Source of the DNA: Caprimulgus europaeus
Taxonomy: Eukaryota > Chordata > Aves > Caprimulgiformes > Caprimulgidae
Assembly: GCA_907165065.1 (NCBI GenBank)
Contig: OU015541.1
Coordinates: forward strand, 8,690,501-8,754,500
Direction: 5' to 3'
DNA length: 64,000 bases
Part shown: positions 24,701-53,545 of the stretch, piece by piece
Numbering within the stretch: the stretch's first letter is position 1
Layout of the letters: every line of letters begins with the position of its first letter
The notes under the pieces: model-generated
Databases searched by the model: none
Told to the model about the DNA's origin: nothing
The model's input: the letters and a program-made list of their open reading frames with translations, nothing else
Program-made: the position numbers and the translations under genes

Positions 24701-26469
24701 TATTTACGTGTAGCTGTGGCATTTTGGAGATCTGACAAGCAGAGCTGTTTGGGGACTCACCTGCAAGGGGAGGCATTGCACTGTGGTGACTGATGAAAAT
24801 TACTGCCAAGTGCCTTAATCTTCCACTTGGCCTTTTCCTGAGCAGCCGTGGGCGGCGTGGGAGGGCAGTGAGTCCTGGGCACAGCCTGACCCGCTGGGCT
24901 GGGGGTTTGCTTTGCAGGTCCCATGGGCGCATTTCAAACTGGTCAGCTTTCTGGTATCTCTCAGCTTCTCAAATTTTGTTTCATTTTGCTGCTGGATCAA
25001 GTTATCTGTGTTCACTCCTCTGCAGCCTTGACCTGTCTGCTGACTCTGTGAAATACTGGGGACAAACAAAGAGGAAACCCTTCTCAGAGTTAGTGTTTGC
25101 TGGAGCAAATGTGAGGCAGTCGCACTGCAGAAGGAAAGGGGGTACTCGTCAAGCCTCCAGACCCTGGGTGCATTGACAGATGTTTGTCTGGCTTGTGTGG
25201 TTTTTTTTGTTCCTGCACTATTTAGCAAAAGGGAAAAAAGCTCAAGAACTCATCTGGCACACAGATGTTTGCACAAGACGGCAGCGCCAGCAAATTTGTC
25301 TGTATGAGATGGGGCCAAGCCAGGAGGCTTTGGCTCAGGTGCCGTGTCTGTCTGCACTTCACCTGGACCTAGCAGGCCAGCCTAAGGTGGAAGAGGAGCT
25401 CTGGGTGGGAGAAGGTTAAACTAGTCACCACCTTGCACCCCAAAGCTACCGATGACCCTGCCGGAGCAAGAGGGGCTCTGGCTGCTCGGTATCAAACATC
25501 ATTATCGTGGTGTGCTCGGCAAGGCTTGGCCAGGGCTCTCGGCTCAGCTGTCGCTGGTTCCCCAGCTCCTGGCCAGGTTTGCTGAGCTCTTGTGCCATCT
25601 AGCTGCTCTGTGCTGTCTTCATCCATCAGCCTTGTCTGAACTGTGGTACGAGATTTAAATGAGCTAAAGTCTAACCAGCAAGATCAGCATTGCTATTTTG
25701 AAGTAGCTTCAAAGAATAATGGATATAGGGCTGGTACCTTGGCTCTGCCTGCTGCTAAAAGCCGAGTCTGTTAACGTTGATTTAACTGAGTAAATGGCTT
25801 AAAATGCGACGGGTCTCCAAAATACTTTTGCTTTGTAATTGTTTCTACACATTGTCATGTGATGGGGCACAGGTTTTGGAATATGTATTGCAAGACAAAG
25901 CAGAATTCATTTACCTCTTTTTTTGTTGTTTCTTATTCCTGTATTAACTGGAGAGGGATAAGGGAAGATGTATCATTAATTAAAACATGACATGGTTAGA
26001 TCTTCCTCGTGTTCCTTATGTCTCTTCTAGCTACAGCTCTTCTTGATTCATATCACCTAGTTAGACCTGAAAATATTTGTCATTGCCACATATCAGACAG
26101 CAGCAACCCCCTGACACACAGTAAGCGATACATGGATGTGCTCCATGTCCTCTGTTCTGCAGAGGAGATGTCCCAGCCCCTTACCTGCCCCGGGCCGTGT
26201 GCTGCTGGGCTGGGGCTCGCTGTGGCTGTCGCTGCTGGAGGGTCCCACGCACAGAGCAGTGAATGCCACCTGCCCCGGGGGGTGCGTTGGGGAGGGGTGG
26301 GGGTACCAACGCATCAACGCCATCAGATTATAACAAAGTGACTGTGACTATTTGTAAAGCAGGAGGAGAGATAATGCTGCTCGTGTTCTGGCCGTAATGA
26401 ACACAGTTCGCCAATTATTCATATTAATTGCGTTTGAGTTTTATGAGCTGTTAAACGCTGGAGAGTGCG
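21726..26469. other. Intergenic spacer between PEDS1 and UBE2V1
   Basis: About 4.7 kb separates the PEDS1 3' end from the UBE2V1 CpG island. It is AT-rich at first and becomes more GC-rich from about 24 kb. The open frames here are short and resemble no family I recognise. No mobile element is seen. It would be spliced out as intron in PEDS1-UBE2V1 read-through transcripts. Confidence 0.7.
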
Positions 26470-26782
26470 CTGGTGTTTCAGAGCTCCCCGGGGAGCTCGC
26501 TGGGGTTGCTTTCCCCAAGGTTGCCTGCCGGAGGCATGGAGCGGGGCAGGGGCAGCCCCGCGGAGCCGCTGCCCCATCCGGGGGTGGGTTCGTTCCCTCG
26601 CCCGTAGCCCCAGTCCGATCCCCCCGGGGCTCTGCCCCTCCCGGGGAGACCACCCGCCCGCGCGACGGAGCGCTGGAGCCACCCTGCGTGCACCACAGAG
26701 CTCTCAGTGCTGCCGCCCAGCGGCCTCCCCTTAGCGCGCCCGCCCGCGCCGCGCCCTGGGAGCCGCACTTCCCGCGTTGCGT

Positions 26783-26825
26783 TGACGTGTGGGAGGGGGC
26801 GGGGCTCCAGCGGCAGCGGCGCAAG

Positions 26826-26833
<8 letters not shown>
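26783..26833 (+). promoter_or_regulatory. UBE2V1: UBE2V1 core promoter motifs: CRE-like, GC box, YY1-like site
   Basis: Just before the start codon are TGACGT (26783-26788, a CRE/ATF half site) and gggggcggggc (26795-26805, an Sp1 GC box). AAGATGGCGGC (26823-26833) matches the YY1 consensus and overlaps the start codon itself. YY1 sites overlapping the initiator codon of TATA-less housekeeping genes are well known. No TATA box is visible. Function is inferred from motif match only. Confidence 0.55.
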
Positions 26834-42233
<15,400 letters not shown>

Positions 42234-43935
42234 TTAAAAAAAAAAAGAAAAAAAACAAACAACATGCCCCCCTTATTCAATTTAAGCTGTCTTCATTTTC
42301 CACAGTAGTAAATTTTCTAGATGCATCTTGTAGACCTCAAAATACTGGAAAGAAAGTTCCCATTCAAGGAAGTTTTTCTTGAGATACTGTAAATGATACT
42401 AATTTTTTTTTTTTTCATTTGAAATATAAGTTGTGCTATAACAAATAATCCTGTCTTGTAACCACTGTCCACATAGCTGAACTTCTGGTATCAGGAAAAG
42501 TCTATTTAAATTTATTACTGTCAAGACCAGTGTGGCACATCTAACTTAACTGTGAAAGCATACATCCCACAATCACCTTGCTGTGTGTCTGGCCTGGGTT
42601 TTGGTTTGTTTTGTTTGTTTTGTTTTTTTTTTCTTTTTCTGTCCTTTGCAATAGAGTCGAAGCTCAGGGCTATTTATTAGAGTAGACACAAAGGTTTTTG
42701 CTTCCAGTACTGCACTGGGCTTTATGGACTACTAATGGGGATGTGTGCTAACCTCAGTCATCCCTCCCTTTGTGCTCTCTCTAGTAAAGGCTGAATGTGA
42801 CTGTGGTCGTTTTTGGGGTTTTTATTTTTATTTTTTTTTAAATGCCCTGATAATCTGGGACAAGCTTTCCTTCTTCCCTTTGGCCAAGGCATAGATTGTA
42901 TTTCTCTTCCTGGTCGCCCTCACCAGTGACGTGGGCTTTGGGTGAGGGATTCAGGGTTCTTTTAATCTCTTCCCTCTTCCCCTCTTTTTAGTGGGGGTGC
43001 TGCTTTCTTTTTGCCCCTCTTTGTGACTCTTCTCACCCCTGGCCAGCGGGGGTAAGCGTTGGGGCAATAACTTGACCTGTTCCCTCCTGCTTATCGTTTT
43101 GATTTTGCAACAGATTTAGTCTTCACCAGCCTGGGAAACAAGAGTATCCATTCTGCTCGCAAACTTGGATTTCCCTGTCCCTCCAGCACTGCTGCCACAG
43201 CGCCAAGCTGGCCACAGCTGATGTTGTTAGATAGGCTTTGACGTGGTGAAAAGAGCAGTCATTTACCAGGATTGCCCAAATCTTCTGCTGCCAAACTTCA
43301 GTGGGGAAACTCTGCACGTAGAGATTCTGAACACGCACTCCAGCTCAAGTAGTTGTGTTTTGGTGCTTTGGATTGACCCAAGAATGTTAATTAACGAAGT
43401 GTTGCACTTATGTTTGGCCCTTCTAAAGATGTGATGACTACAGACAAATCAAATCAGTATAGGAGATTATATTAGCATTCTGTAAGTCTTAGAAATCTCT
43501 TCAGTGAAGATTTTGGGGAAGTGGTGCATACAGCAGATTAAGGACCTTAACTGGCTTTGCATCCTGGCAAATCACTGCCTTTTCTGGTTTACTGTTTTGG
43601 ACCACTAACTGCTGAAATGTGGATGCAAGCTTACGTACAACCAACCTAGTGTGTCCTAAGTTTTATGACAAATTCAGTGTTTGTGTAAAAAAAAAAAATT
43701 AAAAAAAAAAAGAAAAGAGGAAAAAAGGAAAAATAAACACATTTTAAAGCAGCAGCTATGAAGTCAATGAACAATTGATGTTTCCATTAACTCTTTTGAG
43801 GAAAATATTAGTTGTAAGGATTTAACATCCTCTGTAATTAAAGTTTAACATAACAGTATTCCATAAGCAGCCTTTTTATTGTATCAGACCATTGCCTGAT
43901 TTTAATATAATAAAAAGTGTGCATTAATATTAGAA
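42234..43935 (+). other. UBE2V1: UBE2V1 3' UTR (probable extent)
   Basis: A genomic A-rich tract starts almost immediately after the stop (about 42235-42260). The likely polyadenylation signals are AATAAA at 43732-43737, at the end of a long A-rich stretch, and AATAAA at 43909-43914. The latter gives a 3' UTR of about 1.7 kb, comparable with the human gene. Several T-rich tracts (42401-42418, 42615-42640, 42815-42840) interrupt it. The exact cleavage sites are inferred. Confidence 0.65.
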
Positions 43936-46900
43936 GGCTTTAATTGTATTCATGTTTAGAATTTTGATCCCTTATGGAATTCTTGATTTGTTGGAAGTAT
44001 CTTCCTACAGATCACGTTTAGCTAACAGTCTGTAAACTGGTGGCGAAAGGCAATTGTCTATCCAGCTGCTGCTGCTGTGCCAAGGAGAACGTTTAGTTTT
44101 AGTTTAAACCTCAGGCTCATGTGGACTTGGCAGTTGGTAACGTGGCGTGATGCTAGGGAGCTGGTGAAATGGACGTGGAGATACGTGTGCTGTCTGAAAG
44201 TGCTCTGTTATTGCAGTGACCTCTGTGTGCTGTAGTCCTGAGGAAGTCAGACCCCTGTACAGTTGTGTGTTATGCCATCAAGTTCAAGGAGAACTTCACA
44301 ACCTGAAATTTTTACCTGTTTTCCCTCAAATAGTGAAGTGTAAAAAACTGACCTTCTCTCCAAATCTGGATAAAAAACAGGGCTGTGAAATTTTGGCCCT
44401 GCCAAGTGCAAAGCATCTCTGCTTCAGAGGATTGCCTGAAGGTACTTGTGCATTCACTTCAGCCTTGTGGTGAAACAAGGTTCTTCCTGGGTTAGGAACC
44501 AAAAAGGGAATGACCTTTGTGAAACTGTGTGACACTTGCTGCTGGCTTCTAGCCTGAAATACTGCTCAGTCCTTGGTAGCTCAGAGGGGACCTGTGAAGA
44601 CAGCGTGACTGATACGTTGTCAGCATCGTGTGTGTGTGTTTATTTAAAATAGTTTAGTATCTAAAGATGTTAAAAGGGAATCAGAACAATGCTTGATCGT
44701 TACAGGGTGCTGCTTGGTTCTCTCTGTTTTTCAGAGCTGTTGTAGGAGTGCCCTTGCCCTGTTCAGGAGGATATGGTTGGTGCGTGTTTGGGGCCTCCCC
44801 CAACCTTCATACTTCAAGTAATGATTTTAAAACCTTGAAACTGTTTTGCTTTGCAAGTTGTACAGGTTAGAGCCTTCCACCCTGACCTGGGCTGTGCTCT
44901 GCCAGGAGCTGTGCTGGCAAGAGCCATGTGGTAACAACATTTGCCATATGAAGTTGGGTGGGGGGGGGTCATTGTAAAATTTTCTTATCTAGGATTTGCA
45001 CTCTTTGAACAAGTCAGTGCTCCAGTGCACTGCTGTTCCACTCTCAGTTGAGCAGGACTGGTATGGAAAAATAATGTCCTAAGAGTCAGCTGCCATTGAA
45101 TCTACGTGTTGTAGCTTTGTCAGAGTATGTGACCTACGAGAGAACAGCCATCCCACAGCCTGGTTGCTTCTTTATGCTTCAGAAATGAGGTGAGGAAACA
45201 AAACGGTCTCTTACCTGTATTTATCCTGCCTCTGGCAGTGCAGAGGCAGTGTTTAGCTGATCCCTGCTGACCCTTAGTTTATGTCCTGAGCCAGTGTCTC
45301 TTGAGAGAAAGATATGAAAGGAAATAAATAAGTAGATTGGCCATAAAATAAATGCAGTTCCTCAGAGGAGCTGCTGCTGGAGATGGCTGAAGCAGCGCAT
45401 GGGGATGAGACTGGCTGGAGCAGGAGATCACCCTGCAGCTGCTTCCTGCAGAGGTGGTGTGAGCCATCCTGTACCAAAGGTGCTGGACACTTCCAATAAA
45501 AGGCCCTCACCTGCCAGTGCTTTCCCTGGATGTGGAGCCAGCTTTTCACTCGGTGTGAAGTATGAAGACAGTAGAGGGAGCCAGCAAGCTTTACAAGGCT
45601 GGGGTCTGAGTAAGGTGCAAATGCTGCTCGATTGAAATGTTAAGTCATCTTGTGGGAACCACTTTTCATATTTATCCTGAATCGATTTCAATTTTAAAAG
45701 CCTGTTTATCATAACTTTCTCACTGTACAGGCATTAACTTGCTAGGGGGAAAACCAGCACCACAGTGAGATTTTAATTGTTAATAAAGACTAATTGTTGT
45801 TTGCTTCTTTCTTTGTTGTAATTAAGCTCTATGTGTAGGGAGTATGTGCTTAAATACGCCTTTTCTGTGCTCCTGCAACTCCTTGCAGGGCTTTGAATTT
45901 AAAATTTCTTCAGCTCTCATTGGAGTAATAATTTTTAAGTCAAAAAATGTCATCAGCTGCTCTGCGAGGCGCCAGTGCTGTCTGTGATTCACCCTGGAGT
46001 CCTGCAAGGACGCAGAGCAGGAAAAGCAGCCGGTGAGTGTGGCCGTCCCCATCCCTGGGCACAGCCCGACCGCGGGGCTGGCTGCTCCGGACGCTGCTTC
46101 GGAGCCGCGGTCCCGGAGCTGCTGTGGCACTGCCGGGCACTGCCATGCAGAGGAGCAGTGCTCAGTGATGCCAGCTGTAAGGAGGGAAATGAACCTAGCA
46201 GAGATGTGCCGTGGGACGTGCTCTTACTCCTTTGCCAAATAGCAGCCTTTGTAGTGTCTGGCCGGAGCTGTTTGTGGCTCTCCTTGCTGGCTGTGGGAGC
46301 TGGCCGTTAGGCGTTTGAGGTCAGGGCTGTACCTACAGGACAGGGTTTCCTACAGCACAGAACAGCACGGTGAATTCACTGGGTTTTTTTCAAGCTGGCA
46401 TCAGCTTAACACTGAAACAAGGAAGTTCCAGTTCTGCACATACCTGTAAATATGTGTCTGCTTCAGGCTTTACCTACCTAGAGCTGAAAGAAGGTAAAGA
46501 GAATTTGTTAGTGATATTCTTAATATCTAATTTTTATACATATTAATTTAAGAAGCTTTTTCTGATGGCTTAGAGTTTTCCTAAGTCAGTGGAAATTGCC
46601 ATGTTGCATTAATCTTTGGCTAGGATGCTTTCCAGAAGCATGCTAACCTTGCTGTTGACCAAGATTCAGGTCCTTTAATAGCTTCTCGTTTTCTCTGGTC
46701 TTTCTGTAGCCGATGCTGGAGAATGTGCTTAACTTTTAAGCCTGTGAAGAGCTCCAGTGAAGTCAAATTTAAGTTAGGCACATGCTTAAGTGCTTTGTTG
46801 GACCAGAGCCAGCGCGCTCAGCCTCTGCTAGGAAAGAGACATTTTTAGCCTTTATTGAGCATCTTCTTAGTCCTCCCTTCTTGGTGCTACGTCCTTGGTG

Positions 46901-46974
46901 CTTGTGCCTTTACTTCTCCCCCCACCCCGATGTATCCCACATTTGTTGTAACAGAAAAAGCAAAGAGCAGACGA

Positions 46975-47065
46975 CAACGTGGAAGATAAGGAGATAAGCT
47001 AGATTTTCAGCATTTTATATCTGTCAAGCATCTTGTCACCTTTTTCATCCTTATCTCCTTTTAAA
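46975..47065. promoter_or_regulatory. Possible regulatory block with inverted GATA motifs
   Basis: aaggagataag at 46988-46998 and its exact reverse complement cttatctcctt at 47050-47060 form an 11-bp inverted repeat spaced by 51 bases. Each arm contains a GATA-factor core (AGATAAG), and a third GATAAG lies just upstream at 46986-46991. This is motif evidence only. Confidence 0.3.
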
Positions 47066-49833
47066 TAAAGCCTACAAAGGGTTTTCAGAAATGTGGGTCC
47101 TGTCCTAATTTTCTGTCTGTCGAGCCAGGTTGTTGGTGGCTTTGCCCTGACAGGTCTAGAAAGCCCTGTGGTACCTTGATGGGTAATAAGAGGGGAGGAT
47201 AAATGTCAAATGATCTGTCTAAAAGTCCCTTTCCCCTCTCCATTGCTCAACATTTATTCTTTTGTGATGTATTATTTCATTAGCTCTCTACTCACCAAAG
47301 AATGTTTCAGGATAGCCAAAGCTGAACTTTATCTTGGGGAGGGGGGGAGAAAACAGCAAAAACAAGCAGGAGTTTTTGAGAGAAAAGGGAAGCAAACTTT
47401 TAAGCCACCTTCATTAGAAATGATGGGTCTGTTTTCCCTTCCACTCGCTCTTTACAGAGCTGCTCTAAAACCATTGTTCAGCGTTCATAACTGGCCTGAT
47501 AGTGGGCTCCAGATTTACAAAGACAGGGTTTTTGTTTGCCTGATGGAGGCTTTCTGGGGCAGATATCTGCTTATTTGCTGGCAATAAGCGCAGACAGAGG
47601 GACGATGGAGCGGAGTGAAGGCTGGAGGGCTGGCGGCACCGATCCTGCGCACGCAGACTGGGGCAGGGTAACGGGGAGATGTGCTTTTGTGAGCTGCCGA
47701 ATGGCTGCTTTCGCTCTCCTGGGAGCAGGGGGAGCACACATGGTCACACACCTTCAGGAGTGTTCCTGGAAATTAGGAGTAATTAACGACAGCTTTTTGC
47801 GATCATGGAGGCTCGGGTGCTGTGTACATGGGACCGGGATGCGCGCCGGCACTGTGTGTGTCGTCCCAGAGCCTGAGCAGGACTTGAGAAACAACCGCAG
47901 CAGAACAAGAGATCTGGGTGAGGTGTCTGCCAAACTTCTGTCCCTCCAAAGAGACCTCTTAAGTCCCTGGGCTACCAGATCAGATGTTGTCCAAGGTTAG
48001 CGGCCAGATGTTTCTCAGCTGTTTGGACTGGTTTCCAGCTGAGACCAAATGAGTGGCTATCCAACATGTAAGTATTAATATAAACATTTCAGAGGCCTTG
48101 CCTTGAGCGAGCCATTAAAAACTTCCCACGATGCTGTGAGCGGCGCTGGCTTCCTCCGAGAGCATCAGTATTTTGTACCTCGCACTTGAGTCTCCCGAGC
48201 GGGTCAGACGCGGGCTGCCACCTGCTCGAGCAGCGCTGGGGCCAGCCCTCCCCCTTGTTCTAGTGGCGCCAGAGCAGTGTGGTCCCTGGAATTTGATTAT
48301 TTGTGTTAGCAGATAATTTAGACCAGAAGGCTGAGAGTGTTCCCTTCCTTCCCTGGATGTCGTCATGCTTCCCAGCAAAACACAGTCCCGGGTCCTGTGT
48401 CCCTTCCCCTCCTCTCGCCCCACAAGTACAACAAAAACGCTTTCCACGTCCCTTCTTCTGAAGGGTCACTGTCCACTCATTTTGAGCTTGGTTTTGACTT
48501 GTGCAGGCCTGCCAGAAGGGGAGGATTTCATTAAATCCAGCATGCAGAGCCATGTTTTTAATTATTACATCTATTAAAGAAAAACAGAATGAGTTTTTGA
48601 TGCATGGTTCTTCTGAAATGTTCTTAATGCCACCCATGAGCTTTGGTGTTCCAACACGAGCGATGAGAAATGACCCTTTCAGGTCTCCTGCTGGCATGAA
48701 ACAAGACCCTTCCAAGGCTCTCCATAACTTTTATCAGGTTTTAATGCTTCGGTTCTCTCAGACCTGGCCTGCTCCTGCTCTAAACCGAGTAGCACTTCAC
48801 GCCAAAGCTGCGTCCCACTGGAGGTGTGGGATGTTTGTTTGCGGAGGCAGATGCTGTTCACAGATGAGAGTGTTCTGGGGCTGGGTGCAGGGGTTGAGTC
48901 TGCACCTGGGGGCTGGTGCCTGCAGCGAGAGCAGCAGTTCGCCTCCATCTCCTGCCTTTTGAGTGGCTGTGTCGTGACCTGAGAGGATGTCGTGGGTCTG
49001 CCTGGGTGACCCATTGGTGTGAGCCGCTGCCAGAGCAGCACGGGGAGGGGGTGTGTGGGGAGGACCATCTTGCCCATCTTGTGATGGCTTCGCTTCCCCA
49101 AATAGCCCCTGCCCCAGATTACCTGGGATCGATGCTTGAGCAGCTCGGGGTGAGATATGGTGGAGGAGTTCACCTTATGGAGGTGTTTTTATCTTATGAA
49201 AGGCTTGAAAGCCACATGTGTTAAGGACATGGGCATAAAGGGAGGATTTAACAGAAAAAATTCAGGTGTTTAGGCTGGATTTAACAAAAATAATTCTGGC
49301 ATTTAGGCTGGAAGGGTTGGTGTAAGGTGGTGTCTTCATCCAGCACCTGGCAGCTTCACCGGGGACGGTCAACCTGGCCAAACACTTGCTGAAATAACGA
49401 ACCCCCAAAACACACAGCATTTTTATAGCTCTGGTTGAAAACCCCCAAAATATCACTGTGGGAGATGTTTGCTGTGTTGGGCACTGAACAGGAGCTCCTG
49501 AAATTGAGGGGCAATCACTTCATTTAATTGACAAACCTGAGAAGGCCAAGGCAGTCTATGCTTCTTGCTTGTCAAAATCCTCCCTGTCACTGCAGAGCAG
49601 CGGGGAAAAGGGCTCTTAATGGATTCCCCTCGGGTGGGTGACATTCCCCCCCCGGGTGGGCAGCACTCCCGTGGACTGCTCCCTTCAGTGCCCACTGCTC
49701 CCACCCAGGCAGGCACCGTCCTACCTCCCCCTGCCAGCTGCTGGGCTGTTTGCACAGCCTGTGTGTGATCCACAGGTTGAACCCATCCATCTAACAGCCT
49801 CGTGGCATTCCGACCTGGGGTGTGTAATTACCT

Positions 49834-49834
<1 letters not shown>

Positions 49835-49904
<70 letters not shown>
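49835..49904. repeat. (TAA)n microsatellite, about 23 uninterrupted copies
   Basis: This is a pure TAA/AAT trinucleotide run of about 70 bases. Its length and purity predict length polymorphism. In one plus frame it reads as poly-Asn, which is not a real protein. Confidence 0.98.
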
Positions 49905-49906
<2 letters not shown>

Positions 49907-50643
49907 TGTTTGGGAAATAAGACTTTTAAACCACCTTCTCTGAGTGAGGTGGTGTCCCGTCAGTTTGCATGCTGTGGTTTAGATCAGTTATCTCTGTTTA
50001 CAAGCAGTGACATTTTGTAAGGCAGAAATGTGCTGGTACAACCTCCCATTTCTCAGGTTTGGGGCTGGAGTGGCTCTGATCAGCCTCGTGTGTGTTTTCT
50101 ATTGTACAATCCACAATCACGCTGCTCCTAAGTGAGAATCTAAGACCAGAGATTGCTGTTTCTGCCCTGGGCTTGTCATGTAGGTTGTTCCCCCTCTCTG
50201 CTCCCGTGTTGTTTGTGACCTTCCTACCAGCCAGCTCCCTCTGTGCCTTGTGTTAGAGCGCGAGAGGCTGCAGCCCTGAGCTGGGCAGCATCACGGGGTC
50301 GGAGGCACAAGGATGGTGCTGACACACGGATGAGAGACAGGCAGAGAGGGGTTTGCGTCCAAGGAGGTTGTTTTACACCTCTGCCTCGCTTGGCCAGGGT
50401 GTCCGTGTGCCTGTGTCCTTCAGTCTGTCTGCTGGCAGCGTGTTTGAGCAGGGGACTCCTCACTCCTGTGCAGCAGTTCTGCTCCACCGGAGGAGACTGA
50501 AGTCAGTAAGCAGAACCTGGTGGTCACCTGTCAAAGGATAAAACACCTGAGTTTGTTCAGCATTCAGGATGTGACGCTGCTCTGAGCTGGGGTGCACTGG
50601 TGGGTGTGTGGGCTCCAGCTCTGGTTCCCCCATGGCTGGCGCA

Positions 50644-50713
50644 CACCTGGCTGTGCTCACCTGGCTGTTCACACCTGGCTGTGCACACCTGGCTGTGCTC
50701 ACCTGGCTGTGCT
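50644..50713. repeat. 14-bp minisatellite, five copies
   Basis: Five tandem copies of cacctggctgtgct occur with one or two changes in the last bases of some units, followed by a broken sixth copy (cacctcgg). Confidence 0.95.
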
Positions 50714-53485
50714 CACCTCGGAGCATGGTTTGCAGCATTGCTTTACTGCACATCTCCACTTGCTGCAATGCAACTGTGATGGTCGCACTGTGCTAGTTAG
50801 AAGGGAAACAAAAGGAGAGGGACTGTAGAGTCATAAATTGGGTGAAACCTGCAAAATAATGAAGTCAATCCTGACAAAGCAAAGGGTCTGTTGTTGCCTT
50901 GGTGAAAGTGTGTGGCTCTTCCGTGTCCTGAGGAGCAGCAGTGTGGGAATGGGTTTCAGCACCCTCTTTCTTATTGACAAGTATTCAGCTAACATCAAGG
51001 TGTGGATTTGTTACTCCTTGCAAAGACCATCCATGTTTTCTTCATGGAGACCACCTGAAGGACGCATGATCCAGACAGATTGACCTGCTGCTTCTGAAAA
51101 CATCCTCAGCTCACTTTACAGCAGTGAGGTTCAGCGGGGCAGAGAGCCCCTGCACCAGGTGCCCTGTTCCTGCTGCCATATGTGCCCCATTGCCGGATCG
51201 TTTCTCGTTGGCATCAGTAAAAGTCAAACACTGGAGTACAACCAGGCTTGAGGAGGACACCGTGGCGTGGAGGAGTGAGATTGTGGTATTGGTCTGGAGA
51301 CAGGAGAGTGGCCACAGGAGTTCGTTAACAGAGGATGAGGGCGGCTGTTGTGGTGAGTGTGAACTGCGCTGGGTTTATGGAGGGGAGAACTCATCAGCGA
51401 TGTTTTCAATGAGATTACTGATCAGCTGGCAGAAGCAGCGGTGCTGAGATCCTGTGCCCCAGCTCGTGATGTTTCTTGCCAACAGTCTCGGCTGTCCCAC
51501 CATCAGCAGGGTGCTGGACCTGGCTCGTCAGCCCCTGCCACTGCTGATGGGGGAGCTCTGCTTTGGGGGTCCCTCACCCCACTCCGTGGTGCCTCTGCCC
51601 TGCGGCACATTAACGCTCTCACCAATGACTTGCAGGGAAAGGCGGAAAGAGCTGGGCCACGGGCTGGCTGACCGTGTGTTAGGCCTTGGCTGCTCTTGCT
51701 CTCAGAAGGGTGATGTGAAGGAGGGTGGGAGCCATCCTCCAGCCCCTGGGCAGGCTCTGCTCTGGGGATGTCTGAGGGGCACAGGCTGCCAGAGCGAAGG
51801 GGTGCTCTGGGCCAGCTGGTTGCTCTCCAAAGCATGTGCAGATGAGCCTGAACTTACCAGATACTTTGCTGAAACTCACACTTTGTGTCTTCCCATGTCG
51901 GAGCCGAGAGCTCTTGCTTTTGGGAACAACTCTTTTAATTCCACAAGCAGAGTTTTTCAGTATTTGTGTACAATAGCACTGATATTTTTGTCATGTCCTG
52001 GTGTGAATGAGAGCAGAACGCAGCTTCTCTGTTTTTTAAAGGTCTTTAAGAATGTCAAGTAATTGAGATGCTCTGCACAGAGTGGTGGGAGGAAGCTGCC
52101 CATTCCCAACTGTTTAACCCCGGGGCGTGCGTGCTGCTGCCATGGCAGGACCGCTGTCTTGTGTCTACAGCTCCCACAGTTCGGTTGTAACCACGGATTT
52201 TGGGGCCTTTGCTCTTTAACATCACTCCCCACACATCCCCACACACCCCGGTGCTGATCCTCCTGTGCACCCCAGCCCCGCATCCCGCTGGGAGGAGCAG
52301 CCAGACCAGCACCTCGGGACCTGCTCCTGGGGATGTTCCTGCTGGGGAGGCGGAGGTGCTGCCCCAACAGCCCTTTGAAGGGTGACAAGGGATTTCTCAC
52401 CGTGGTGGTTTCACCCACGTTTCTTGCTCGGCCAAGCCCCCACCACAGACCGCTGCTGCAGAAATCGCTCGCCCGGCTCCGGTGAGGTTTTCAGACGTGC
52501 TTGTAGGGGCACGAAATGCGCTGGGGTTTGCTCAGCAGCCGGCGGGATTGCAGCGGGGGATGTGCCTGGGAGACACCACATTCCCATCCCTTGGTGGCAA
52601 CGAATGCCGGCACTAATGCCAGTCGGAGCCCAGGAGCGGTGGGATCTGGGACTGGGAGTTGGATCCATTCCTCTTTCCATTCCCTGCAGCTCGGCATCCC
52701 CAGCTGGGAAAAGGATGCAGTTGGGTTGAAAAGAAAAATGAGAAGTTATTTTTCCCTCTCTCCAGCACAGAAGGCATTCCTGCGAGTGGGAACTGTCGGC
52801 CCTGGATGCTGGGATGGGTGTTTTCAATAATTCCGTTTCCTTGTATTCCTTGCTCATTTTTCACCCTTTTCAATTTATTTTTAATGGCCCTGACGCCCTT
52901 GTTTATAATAATAAATAGCAAACGTGTGGACACAATGAGACTGTTTCAGGTTCAAGTGTTTTTAATAACCTTGCAGCAAGAAATAGACCCAAGCTGAAAT
53001 CTGGAGAAACCCGATGAAGACTCTCTGCTGCTGCAGTGAAATACGATTTCGGAGCCGCCGCTGTGCAAACAGCCCCGGACAGCGATCGCTTCACCGCTTT
53101 GACTCCCGGCCAGTCTTTTTAGACAAGACTCCCCTTTGTATTGCTCCCAATCCTGACTTCCCAGCAGTGTTTTTGTCATCCAGACATAACCTGATTTAAG
53201 CCAAGGAAAGACAAGGGGAAGGTAAAGATTTTTTTAATAATTATTACTATTTATCCGTGCCTCCACAGCCCTCCTCAGCGCACGCCCCGTCCCGAGCAAG
53301 GGCTGGGTAACCCCCATCTGGGATGCTGCAGCGATGCGAGGCGAAGGGAAAAAGTGACGATGGGCATTGTGAGGCCTCACGCCATTTAATTAAGTAAAAA
53401 TTTATTAGCTATTTTCAGTGGTTTAACAACTTTGAAGGAGTCATCATTTGCCAAGAAAAATAAGCAGTGGGCTCTGCCGGCAGCC

Positions 53486-53545
53486 AAGGTGGGCTCAGCC
53501 GAGGTGGGCTCAGCTGAGGTGGGCTCCACTGAGGTGAGCTCTGTG
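53486..53545. repeat. 15-bp minisatellite, four copies
   Basis: Four tandem units related to gaggtgggctcagct start at 53486, 53501, 53516 and 53531 and diverge towards the right end. The 15-bp period keeps one frame open and explains a repetitive open frame there. Confidence 0.92.

Noticed and set aside
49638-49943. Open frame with a poly-asparagine run
   Set aside because: The run is the (TAA)n microsatellite; the flanks have no protein similarity.
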